Source: Candidatus Phosphoribacter baldrii (GTDB lineage: Bacteria; Actinomycetota; Actinomycetes; Actinomycetales; Dermatophilaceae). Taken from it: a stretch of DNA of 64,000 bases. The stretch covers positions 744,001 through 808,000 of the forward strand of contig JADIZV010000001.1 in the NCBI GenBank assembly GCA_016704565.1, given 5' to 3'. Each line of letters opens with the position of its first letter. Positions within the stretch are counted from its first letter, which is position 1. Made by a program: the position numbers and the translations under genes. Of this stretch, positions 1 through 9,500 are shown piece after piece. The notes under the pieces were generated by a model. It did not search any database. It worked only from the letters and a program-made list of their open reading frames with translations, and had not been told where the DNA came from.

Positions 1-25
1 CGACGACCACGAAGGACTCATCCTG

Positions 26-481
26 ATGACCACACAGACGGCGGCTGCCCCGACCACACGCACGGACCAGCAGGTCCCGCGCCAGGTGAAGCTCGCGGCA
101 GCCTGGACCAGCTTCATGTGTCTCTACATCTATGTCGACGTCCTCGGGCTCTACAAGCCGGGCGCCGTCGAGGGCATCCTCAAGGGCCAGGTCTTCACCT
201 TCGATATCACTCAGACCTTCATCGCCAGTGCGCTGGCGGCGTCAGCGGTCCCGATGATGATGATCCTGCTCTCGACAACCCTCCCAGCCCGCGCGAACCG
301 TCTGACGAACCTCGTTGTGGCCTCCCTGCTCATCCCCTGGATGGCGTTCAACCTCGTGGGCGGGGAGTGGCTCTTTTACTTCGGTCTCGGATTCGCTCTC
401 GAGCTGATCCTGCTCGTCTTCATCCTGCGCTCGGCCTGGACCTGGCCCCGAACACCGGCGATCCCTAGCCTGGACAGGTGA
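26..481 (+). CDS. Small four-helix membrane protein (DUF6326-like)
   Basis: Encodes 151 residues with four clear hydrophobic segments, at about residues 24-42, 62-84, 94-112 and 115-137, and a short polar N-terminus. There is no signal peptide or catalytic motif. The composition and its place before a histidine kinase resemble the DUF6326 family; that name is from memory and unconfirmed. A GAAGGA ribosome site precedes the ATG. The stop overlaps the kinase start in a GTGA, so translation is probably coupled. A role as membrane partner or target of the two-component system is inference from position. Confidence 0.6.
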   Translation: MTTQTAAAPTTRTDQQVPRQVKLAAAWTSFMCLYIYVDVLGLYKPGAVEGILKGQVFTFDITQTFIASALAASAVPMMMILLSTTLPARANRLTNLVVASLLIPWMAFNLVGGEWLFYFGLGFALELILLVFILRSAWTWPRTPAIPSLDR

Positions 482-1617
482 GACGCCTCTGGCGCGCCCT
501 CTGGCGCGAGCCTCGGCCCGTCGGTGCCCCACAGGTGGGGCGGGTCGACTGGCTTCTGGTCGGAGCGTTCGAGGCGGCCACACTGGTCGAGGGCATCGCT
601 CGCCCCCAGCTGGCCGGTCAGCCCTACGTCATCCTGCTCGCCATGGCCGTGATGCCAGTCCTGCTCTGGCGCCGGAGTCGCCCGCTCACCGCGTGCCTCG
701 TCGGCTTCGGCGTGGCTGGTCTGCTCTCAGCCACCCAGTTGGTCACCCGCACCGAAGACCTCGGCCCGTCCTCGATGATGGTCGTCCTGATCCTGCTCTA
801 TTCCTTGGTCCGATGGGGTTCGGGGCGAGAGATCGCCGTGGGTCTGCCGTGGGTCGCTGCGGTCGTGGCTTTGGGCATGTATGCCGCGGCAGCGGGTCCG
901 CCGGACCTCATCGGCGGCACCCTCTTCCTGCTGCTGTTCGTCGCTCTCGCAGCGGTATTCCGCTCACGCGCCGAACTCTGGCAGCGTCGGCAACGGGAGA
1001 TCCGCAACGAAGAGCGTCTGGCGTTGGCCCGCGAGCTGCACGACACCGTCGCCCATCATGTCTCGGCCATCGCCGTCCAGGCCCAGGCCGGCGGCGTCGT
1101 GGTCCGCACCCAGCCCGAGCAGGCGGCTGCGGTGCTGGCCACCATCGAGGCGGAGGCATCGCGCACCCTCGCAGAGATGCGCGACATGGTGCGCGTGATC
1201 CGTGCGGACAGCTGGGACGCCTACTCCCCGCAGCCGGGGGTCGCCGACCTCCCCAGGCTGGCGCGCGCCGACGCGATCCCGGACGTCGACGTCTCGCTCT
1301 CCGGCGCCGTCACCGGGCTGCCCGGACCCGTGGACGCTGCGGTCTATCGGATCGCGCAAGAGGCGGTCACCAACGCCGTCCGCCATGCTCATCGCGCCAC
1401 GCACGTCGGCATCGACGTATGCCGGGTGGGCGACCACGTCCGGCTGCGCGTCACCGACGACGGGCTCACCGGAGCCGGGTCACCTCCACATTCTGGTTTC
1501 GGCTTGACCGGCATGGCTGAGCGCGCGCAGCTGCTTGGCGGATCCTTGTCGGCCGGTCCGGGGCCGGACGGTGGCTGGGTCGTGGAGGCCGTTCTCCCCG
1601 TGCAGGTTTCGCGATGA
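478..1617 (+). CDS. Sensor histidine kinase, NarL/DesK type (HisKA_3)
   Basis: Integral membrane sensor kinase of 379 residues. The N-terminal 170 residues hold about five or six hydrophobic segments and no recognisable extracellular sensor domain. The phospho-acceptor is His188 in ARELHDTVAHH, the HisKA_3 dimerisation box. The ATPase domain follows, with the N-box around Asn299 (EAVTNAVRHA) and a G-box (GFGLTGMAER). Known role of the family: autophosphorylation and phosphotransfer to a LuxR-type response regulator, here the gene 49 bp downstream. The GTG start overlaps the previous stop. The signal sensed cannot be told from the sequence. Confidence 0.9.
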   Translation: MRRLWRALWREPRPVGAPQVGRVDWLLVGAFEAATLVEGIARPQLAGQPYVILLAMAVMPVLLWRRSRPLTACLVGFGVAGLLSATQLVTRTEDLGPSSMMVVLILLYSLVRWGSGREIAVGLPWVAAVVALGMYAAAAGPPDLIGGTLFLLLFVALAAVFRSRAELWQRRQREIRNEERLALARELHDTVAHHVSAIAVQAQAGGVVVRTQPEQAAAVLATIEAEASRTLAEMRDMVRVIRADSWDAYSPQPGVADLPRLARADAIPDVDVSLSGAVTGLPGPVDAAVYRIAQEAVTNAVRHAHRATHVGIDVCRVGDHVRLRVTDDGLTGAGSPPHSGFGLTGMAERAQLLGGSLSAGPGPDGGWVVEAVLPVQVSR

Positions 1618-1666
1618 ACCTCACCCCGCACCAGGTCATCACTGCCACTGAAGGGATGGCGCACCA

Positions 1667-2314
1667 GTGAGCATCCGTGTCGTCGTGGCCGATGACCAGG
1701 ACCTGGTGCGAACCGGGCTCGTGATGATCCTCGGCGCCCAACCCGACATCGATGTCGTCGGAGAGGCCGCAGACGGCATACAGGCCCTTGAGGTGGCCAG
1801 AAGGCAGCGTCCGGACGTCCTGCTTGTTGACATCCGGATGCCCGGGCTCGACGGGGTCGAGGTGACCCGGCAGCTTGCGGGCCCCGACGTGGCGGACCCG
1901 ATGGCGGTCGTGGTCATCACCACGTTCGACCTGGATGAGTACGTCCTGGGCGCCCTGCGCGCCGGCGCCCGCGGCTTCCTGCTCAAGGACGCCGGACCGG
2001 ACCTGCTCGTCCAAGCCGTGCACGCCGCTGCGAACGGGGATGCACTGATCGCCCCCAATGTCACCCGGCGGCTGCTGGCGACCCTGGTCGACCATGCACC
2101 CGAGACGCTGACCCAACCCATCGATCCGCTGACCGAGCGCGAGGAAGAGGTGCTGGCGCTCATTGCCCGCGGCCGCACCAATGCCGAGATCGCCGCTGAG
2201 CTCTTCATCGGGCTGAGCACGGTGAAGAGCCATGTCGCCTCGCTGATGGCCAAGCTCGGTGTCCGCAATCGAGTCGAGATCGCGATGTGGGCCTACCACT
2301 CCAAGCGCGTCTGA
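1667..2314 (+). CDS. Response regulator, NarL/LuxR family
   Basis: Cytoplasmic transcription factor of 215 residues. It has a receiver domain (residues 3-120) with Asp55 in VLLVDIRMPG as the probable phosphorylation site and acidic residues in VVADDQD near the N-terminus. A LuxR-type helix-turn-helix follows at about residues 150-205 (LTEREEEVLALIARG ... TVKSHV). It pairs with the histidine kinase just upstream on the same strand. The GTG start comes shortly after that stop, so the three genes from position 26 form a likely operon. Targets are unknown. Confidence 0.92.
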   Translation: MSIRVVVADDQDLVRTGLVMILGAQPDIDVVGEAADGIQALEVARRQRPDVLLVDIRMPGLDGVEVTRQLAGPDVADPMAVVVITTFDLDEYVLGALRAGARGFLLKDAGPDLLVQAVHAAANGDALIAPNVTRRLLATLVDHAPETLTQPIDPLTEREEEVLALIARGRTNAEIAAELFIGLSTVKSHVASLMAKLGVRNRVEIAMWAYHSKRV

Positions 2315-2424
2315 TCAGCAACGGGGAGGGTCAAACTCCGTTGCCCTTGAGGCTGCCTTGGCTGGCCCTCGCGGTTGCCGTGCCGACGTGCGGCAAGTCA
2401 GACTTCGGACATGGGGCGGCAGTG

Positions 2425-3366
2425 ATGACGGACTGGCAACTGAGGTGTGTTAGCGACGGCGGACTGTGGGTGCGTGACGGCGCGTCGACCTGGGTCGGCA
2501 CCGCCGCCCAGGTGATCGAGTCTGCCCGACAGGCGGCGGCGGCCGGACGGGCGGTCACGCTCACCGGGGCCATCGACGCGCCGATCAACGCCATGGTCGT
2601 GGCAGCCATCCGGTCCGGGGTCCCGACTGCTGTCGTTCAGGCGGCCCGGGCCGACTCGGCCGGGAGGTGGTCCACCCTCGAGGCGGCCGCGGCCGGCGAT
2701 CGAGCCGACCTCGTCGCAGACCTGGTCAACCGCGGCGCATCCTTGGCCGACCAGCGCGCCGCGCGCCGGATGGCCCTGCGGACTGGCGCCGTGGCCTCGC
2801 TGCGGGTGCTGTCCGCCGACGCGCTCTTGACGTCCGCCGACCGGCCGCCCGGGGACGCCGGGCCGGGCGTCGTGGTGATTCATCGGCCATTAGGCCCACT
2901 CGTCCGACGCCTGGCGTGGGCGATCGGCGGTTTCGTGGCCGTGGTCAACCTGGGGACAGCGGTCTCGGGGCGGTGGCGGGGGTGGCCAGATGCCGTCGCA
3001 GGGATCGGGATCGTCGCACTGACCCTCGCGCTGGCCGGCATTGGCGGTCGGCTGACGGATCGGTCCGTGCTGATCGACGGGGACGTCGTGAGAGCTCGAC
3101 AAGGGTGGCGGCGTCGTTGGTCAGCGCCGATCGCCCTCCGGGACGTCGCGCACATCGACTACGCGCCGGGAGTCTTCGCTCAGCCGGGGGCGCTGGTGTT
3201 GGTGGCGGCTGAGCATGCCGCTTCGGAGCGCCGGGTCGTCGTGCCGGTCTGGCACACCTCCGGGTGGCCGGGCGTGGTGCGGTATATCGCCGACCGGGTG
3301 CCGACCTGGGCTGTCATCACGCCCGCCGCCCGCCGCGTGATCGACCGCGCCCAGGAGCACGGATAG
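2425..3366 (+). CDS. Unrecognised protein with two central membrane segments
   Basis: About 313 residues from the ATG at 2425, chosen because GGGGCGG lies 6-10 nt upstream; an upstream in-frame ATG at 2287 would overlap the response regulator by 28 bp and adds an unconvincing leader. The first 150 residues are soluble and Ala/Arg rich. Two adjacent hydrophobic segments follow (WAIGGFVAVVNLGTAV and AVAGIGIVALTLALAGIG). The C-terminal 100 residues look like a PH-like membrane-associated fold (ALVLVAAEHAASERRVVVPV), but that is only an impression. Function unknown. It ends just before the inverted repeat at 3399-3488. Confidence 0.6.
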   Translation: MTDWQLRCVSDGGLWVRDGASTWVGTAAQVIESARQAAAAGRAVTLTGAIDAPINAMVVAAIRSGVPTAVVQAARADSAGRWSTLEAAAAGDRADLVADLVNRGASLADQRAARRMALRTGAVASLRVLSADALLTSADRPPGDAGPGVVVIHRPLGPLVRRLAWAIGGFVAVVNLGTAVSGRWRGWPDAVAGIGIVALTLALAGIGGRLTDRSVLIDGDVVRARQGWRRRWSAPIALRDVAHIDYAPGVFAQPGALVLVAAEHAASERRVVVPVWHTSGWPGVVRYIADRVPTWAVITPAARRVIDRAQEHG

Positions 3367-3398
3367 ATCGCGCGGTGGTGTCGTCCGGCCACGACCGG

Positions 3399-3488
3399 GC
3401 GCACACGGCATACCAATAGTCCACGGTGCGTGCCGACAGCGTGCACGCGCGCGCGGTCGCCGACCACGCATTGGTATGCCGTGTGCGC
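3399..3488. terminator. Inverted repeat between convergent genes, built on GTATGCCG
   Basis: Positions 3399-3417 and 3470-3488 are a perfect 19-bp inverted repeat separated by 52 bp. Each arm contains the GTATGCCGTGTG form of the genome-wide octamer. It lies between the plus-strand gene ending at 3366 and the minus-strand Rhs gene ending at 3564, so a bidirectional terminator is plausible, although there is no T tract and the loop is long. Confidence 0.5.
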
Positions 3489-3563
3489 ACCGCTCCCGCG
3501 CATCCCGACTTCGTCACCCGGACGTCCCACGCTCCAACTCAGGCCGGCCGCTCCCGTTCGGCC

Positions 3564-6500
3564 CTACCCGAACAAGCCCTCGAAGAAGTCGACGACGTCG
3601 TTGCCGAACGAGGTGAACGCACCTCCGATCGCGGCGATGGTGGCGTTGGTGAAGCCGAGGCTCGACAGCAGGCTGCCGATCGCCGCCACGGTCTGGTTGA
3701 ACGTGTTCGACAAGACCGTGTTGATCTCGGCGGCGGTGGCCCCGATCGCCAACAGCACTCGCGCCGCCCCGTCCGCGGCTTGTTGGAAGACGCTGTGCAG
3801 GACGGTCCCGATCTCGGCGATCGCATATCCGGCGCTGCGGAGGGTGGCTGCCGCCTGGTCGGCCAGCTGGTTGTAGACCGACTCGAGCACCCCACCGATG
3901 GCATCGATGGCGTAGCCGGCATCCCGCAGCACCCCCACAATCGCGTCGGCGGTGACGTTGAGGACGCTCTGCAGAGCGGCGCCGATCTCGTTGACCCCGT
4001 ATCCAATTGACCGAAGGATCGTGGCGACGCCTTGAGCCGTTTGGGCATAGACGTCGTCCAGGACCCGGGTGATCTCACCGATCGCATAGCCGACGGTCCG
4101 CAGCACGGCGGCCACCTCATTGGCCGTCTGGTTGAAGACGTCAGTCATCGCGCGGGCGATGTCGTCGACCACATAGCCCGCGCCGGTGAGCAGTGCCGCG
4201 ACACCCTGGGCCGCCTCGGCATACACATTGGCGAGGGCGCCGGCGACCTGGTTGGCGGTGAAGTCGATCGCCTTGAGGATCTGCGCGACCTGCGCGGCCG
4301 TCGCCTGATAGGCATCGCGTAGGCCCGTGGCGATCTCATCGACGAGGAAGCCAGCCTGCTCCAGCGCCCGAGCGGCGATGGCGGCCGTCTCGCGGTAGAC
4401 GTCGCGCAACGCCGACGCCACCTCACCGACGGCGTAGCCGACCGCGTCAAGCACCTTGGCAGCCGCGACGTCGATGAGCTCATAGACCTGCTGCAGCGAC
4501 TGGCCGATCTGGGCCACCGTGTAGTCCAGCGACTTCAGCACCCCGGCCAGCGCCTCAGCGGTGACGGCCAGGACGTCCGAGAGTGCGCTGGCGATCTGGT
4601 TGACGCCATAGTCGAGCTGCCCGAGCAACTCGACCAGTTGGGTCACCGTCACCTGGTATGCCGCGTGCAGACCCGCGACGATCTCGTCCACGGCATACCC
4701 GGCGTCCCGAAGGACCCCGGCGACGACGTTGGCCGCGGCACCGTAGGCACTCTCCAGCGCCGACGCGACATCGGTGGCCAGGGCGAAGAACGCCTCGCGC
4801 ATGACCTGCGCGGCCTGTTGGGCGGTGAGCAAGAACACCGAGGCGAACGCCTCGGCCAGGCCCTGGATGTCGTAACCCAAGCCGACCAGTGCCGCAGCCG
4901 TTGCCTGGTAGCCAAAGTCGAAGGCGTCGGCGAGTTCGGCGGCCAGTTGGACCGCGGTCTGCCCAGCCTGGTTCATCGTGTCGACGAAGCCGTTGAAGCC
5001 GCTGGCAATCGCCGCGCCCGCGTCGTTGAACCCGCTGACGATGGCACCGCCGACGTCTTTCGCCGTGTCCGCGATGGTATTGCCGATATCGACGGCGAGG
5101 TCGGCGGCATACTCGGCGGCACTGACCACCGCATCGGCGATCTCGGGACCGTAGAGGGTGATGACGGTCTCCAGCGCGATGCTGATCGCCGCGCCCGCGA
5201 GCGCACATCCCGCCGCGCCGATGCCCGCGGTGGCGCCCAGGCAGATGCCGACGAACGCGACGTTCGTGGCGAGCCCGACCGCCGACCCGACGCATTGCGC
5301 CACCGGCCCATTCATGCAGTTGTCCACCGTGACGTAGGTCTGCAGACCGATGGCCAGCACCGCAAGCCCGGCGCTGGCGAACTTCAGACCCTTGGCGATC
5401 TGGGCCTCTTTGGCCGCGATGAAGCCGAAGTGGGTCGACGCCGCGGCCGCCTTGGCCAGCGAGGGCAGCGCCTTGACCAGGCCCTTGACGAACAGCTTCG
5501 CCGCGATGGCCACCTTGCCCGAGTAGCTGGCCAGGACGCCGTTCGAGGTCGCCGGCGTCACCATGTCCCCGGCCTCGCCGGCGGTTTGCGGCATCAGCCC
5601 GGTTGGGTCGGTCAACGCCGTCGGCCGGTTGCCGACGAACGCGTATGCCGCGACCAGCGGGGCACCGGCCGGCGTGGCCAGCGGTTCACGCTGGGTGAAC
5701 CGCCCGGAGACCGGGTCGTAGGTCCGGGCCCGCATGTTGTAGAGCCCGGTGACCGGGTCGCGTTGTTGGCCCTGGAAAAGCAGGTCGGCTTCAGCGGCCG
5801 CAGGCCCGGTCGACGTGACCTCGCCGAAGGCCGAATAGGCGTATGCCGCAACGACATCGCCGTGCGAGTCGGTCAACTGGTTGGTGCTGCCCAGCGGGTC
5901 TCGGTGGACGTAATAGGTCTGCGTCGGCGTCTGGATGGCGACCGGCCCAGCAGTGTCGTTGAAGTATCGGCGCAGCACGGTCGTCCCGGATTTCTCCAGC
6001 ACGAGCAGCGGGACGGCGGCGTTCGGATCCCACACATACTGGGTCGTCGCGTCACCGACGGTCCGACTGATCCGGTTGCCGTCGCCGTCATACCCATAGG
6101 TGACGGTGGTTGCCGGGCCGGTCGGGGGCTGCAGCGTCGCTTTCGACAGGCGGCCCGCGGCGTCATACGAGAACGTCGTCGTCCCCCTGGGGCTGGTCAT
6201 CGTCGTCACCGCACCACTGCGGTCATACGTCCACGAGCCGACCGGTCCGCTCTGCGTGGTGATCCGGTCGGCACTGCCCACGCTGTATGCCGTGTCGCCG
6301 TTGCGGACGATGTTGCCCACCGCGTCGTAGGCGATGGTCGTGCCCGGGGTGACCGCCGACCCGGTGGGGGTCCCGACCGGCTGCTTGGACCCGGTGTCCA
6401 TCGACGCCGGGACCGGCACCGACAACTGCCCCGTCGGCGGGGTGGACCTGGCGCCACCGGGGTCGGCGTTGACCACCGGCACGGGCACCGACGTGGAGGT

Positions 6501-9500
6501 CGACGTGAAGCCGCTGACCCGTCCCGTGGCGTCGTAGGCGTAGGCGTTGAGCACGCTGCGCCCGGCCGCCGTGGTGCGCTGCGAGAGCCGTTGTCCCTGG
6601 CTGTCGTAGGTGTAGGTCTCGCCGGCCATGACCGTGCCTGCACGCTGCACCGATTGACCCACAACCCGCCCGACGGGGTCATAGCTGCGGGTCTCGACGA
6701 CGCCGTTGGCCATCGAAGCCGCCGTGACCCGACGCGTGGCATCGCGCAGATAGGACGCTTGCACGTGGCCGTCAGCGCTGGTGGCGTCCAGCCGCATCAA
6801 GGCACCGGCGTCGTCGACGTCGTAGGTGACGTGGGTGCCGTCGGGGTAGGTCTCCGACACCTTGCCCGGCGTGCCGAAGTCATAGCTGAAGCGCTGGCTC
6901 TCCGGGCCGGCTCCGGTGAGATTGCCCCGGGCGTCATACGAGTAGGTCGAGACCACGCCACCGGAGGACATCGAGGCCCGGCGGCCCTGCGCGTCGTAGG
7001 TCTGGTCGACGACGATCTGGGGCAGGTCACCCTGACTGTAGGTGGTCCGGGTCACCCGGTTCGCCCCGTCGAGCCCGTATGCCGTCGTGCGCCCTTCCGG
7101 GTCGACCTGCGAAATCCGCTGTCCAGCAACGTTATTGACGAAGGTGGTGGTGTTGCCGTCGACGCTCTGCGAGGTGAGTCGGCCCATCCCGTCATAGCTG
7201 AAGGTGGTGACGCCGCCTCGACCGTCGGTGCGCGCGACCGGGTTGTCGGCCAGGTCGTATCGGTAGGTGGTCGTCCCGGCACCGTCGGTGACCGAGGTGA
7301 CATTGCCGCGGGCGTCGTAGGTGCGCGTGGTGACGGCACCGGTCATGTCCTGCAACCGCAGCTGCCGACCGGCCAGGTCATAGCGCATGAGGTTTTGGCC
7401 GTCACCGGCCGCCTGACGGATCAACCGGTTCAAGGCGTCGTATTGCTGGCGCACGACCGAGCCGCTGCTGTCGTCGAACAGCACCGACTGGCCCATCGCG
7501 TCGTAGGTGATCGCGGTGCGCCGCCCCGACGGGTCGATGACCGTCGCGGGGCGCCCCATGGCGTCGTTGAGGTAGTTGGTCCGGGCGCCGTTAGGTGTGG
7601 CCTGAGAAAGCAGGTTCGCGGACGGGTCGTAGAGCTCGGTGGTCGCCATGCCGCCGGGAGCGGTCGTCGTCCTGGTCAGCGACGCCTCGTGCCACGCATA
7701 GCTCGTGGTGCCGGACGGGTCGGTGCTGCTGACGACGTCGGCGGCAGAGTCGTAAGCAAAGCTCGTCACGACGCCGACCGGGCTGCGGGTGCTGAGCAGG
7801 TTGCCGGCGTCGTCGTAGGTCCACGTCGTCGTGAACGCCGGGTCGACGGGTCCGTTCTCGGGGACTCCGCGCGGGTCGGTGGCCGAGGTCTTCAGGCCCG
7901 CCTCGTTATAGGTGGCGCGTGACCCGTTGCCGTTGAGCGTCGAGCGGGACTGGCCGTATTCGTTCACCTGCACGACGTTGCCCATCGCGTCGTGGACGAA
8001 GGTCTGCCGCCCGATCGGGGTGGCGACCTCGGTGAGCAGCGGACCGGCATACGAGAACGTGGTGGCGCCCTCGCGACCGCCGGGAGGAGTGATGGAGGTG
8101 AGTCGGCCGCCCTGGTAGTCGTAGGTGGTCCGATTGCCGAGCGCGTCGGTCTGCGAGGTCATCCGGTGGTTGCGGTCGTAGGTGAACTGCACGACCGCCG
8201 ACGTGGTGGAATCCAACGGAGTGCTCTGGGTGACCAGGTCTCCGTTGGCGTCGAAGGCCCACTCCTGGACGAAGCCGTTCGGGTCCTGGACGGCGGTCAG
8301 GTTGAGCCGGGCGTCATACGAGTAGCGCAGGACGGCGCCGCTGGGCAGGCTCTGGCGGACCAGGACGTTGCTGCGGTAAGTGTCGACATAGGCGACCCAG
8401 GTCGGCGTGCCGCCGACGGTGGTGCGCGCCTCCCGGGTCGTGGTCTGGGCCGCGGTGTCGTAGCTGAAGCGATTCTGGGTATGCCGCGCGTCGCCCTGCG
8501 AGCTGGCCGTCGCGACCCGACCGGCCGCGTCGTAGGCAACCGCGAGACGGACCTCGCCGCTCGGGTCGGTGATGCGGGTCAACCGCTGGCCGGCGTCGTA
8601 GTCATAGGTCCACGTCTTGCCACGGGCATCGGTGAAGGAGGTCAGCCGTCCGCCGGTGTAGCCGTAGGAGATCTGGCGCTCGGCCGGTGTCCGGACATGG
8701 GTGACCTGACCTTGCGCGTCGAGGGTCAGCACGACGTCATACGTGCTCTTCTTGTCTGTCGTGGTGAGTTTGACCCGCAGTTGGGTCGCCGAGTCTCGGA
8801 CGAAGGCCAGCCCCTGGCCGGAGCCGTCGACATAGGAGTCGAGCCGGGGACCGGTGACGGTCCACGTCGTGCCGTCCCAATGGGTGACGGTGCAGGTCTT
8901 CTGGTTGCCGGTGCAGGTGAGGTCGGCGCGGGCCCCGGGTGGCCCGGTGAAGCTGCCCTGGTGACCGGTGAAGACGATCCGTTGCCCGTCCGCGCCGCGC
9001 ACGGTCGCCTCGGTGCCGGCCGGGTTGAACGTGACCGACATGTCCAGGATCGAGGAGAAGCCGAGCCCGAAGGCACCGACCGCGGTGTCACCGGAGTTGT
9101 AGGTCCGCTCCAGCACCAGATCCATGCCGACCCCGGCGACCTCAAGGTCGCGGAAGACCCGCTGCAGCGCACCCGTGGCGGTGTTGACGTCATCGACGAC
9201 GGCGCTCGGGTTGGGGGCCAGACTCGCCCCGCCCATCGTCTGCCCGAGCGGAGCGCCGACCGGCGCCACCTCAAGCGGCGGCGTGCTCGCGCGCACGACG
9301 ACGAAAGGCAAGCTCTCGGCGGTGAAGGACCGCCAGGTTGCCGTGAGTGCGTAGCCGCCCCCCGCCTGGTTGACCTTGCAACCGCCGAACGTGGCGGTCC
9401 CGCCCGCGGAGACCGTGGCGAGCCGACAACTCAGCGACGCACCAGGCGTGCCGGTGCCAGCCGTGATGGCCAACGCGACCTGGCCACCGGACCCAGCGAC

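Noticed and set aside
4638..7922. Long open frame of over 1,000 codons on the plus strand opposite the Rhs gene
   Set aside because: It is a GC-rich shadow: Arg/Gly/Asp-biased, without domains, and antisense to strong Rhs/YD repeats.
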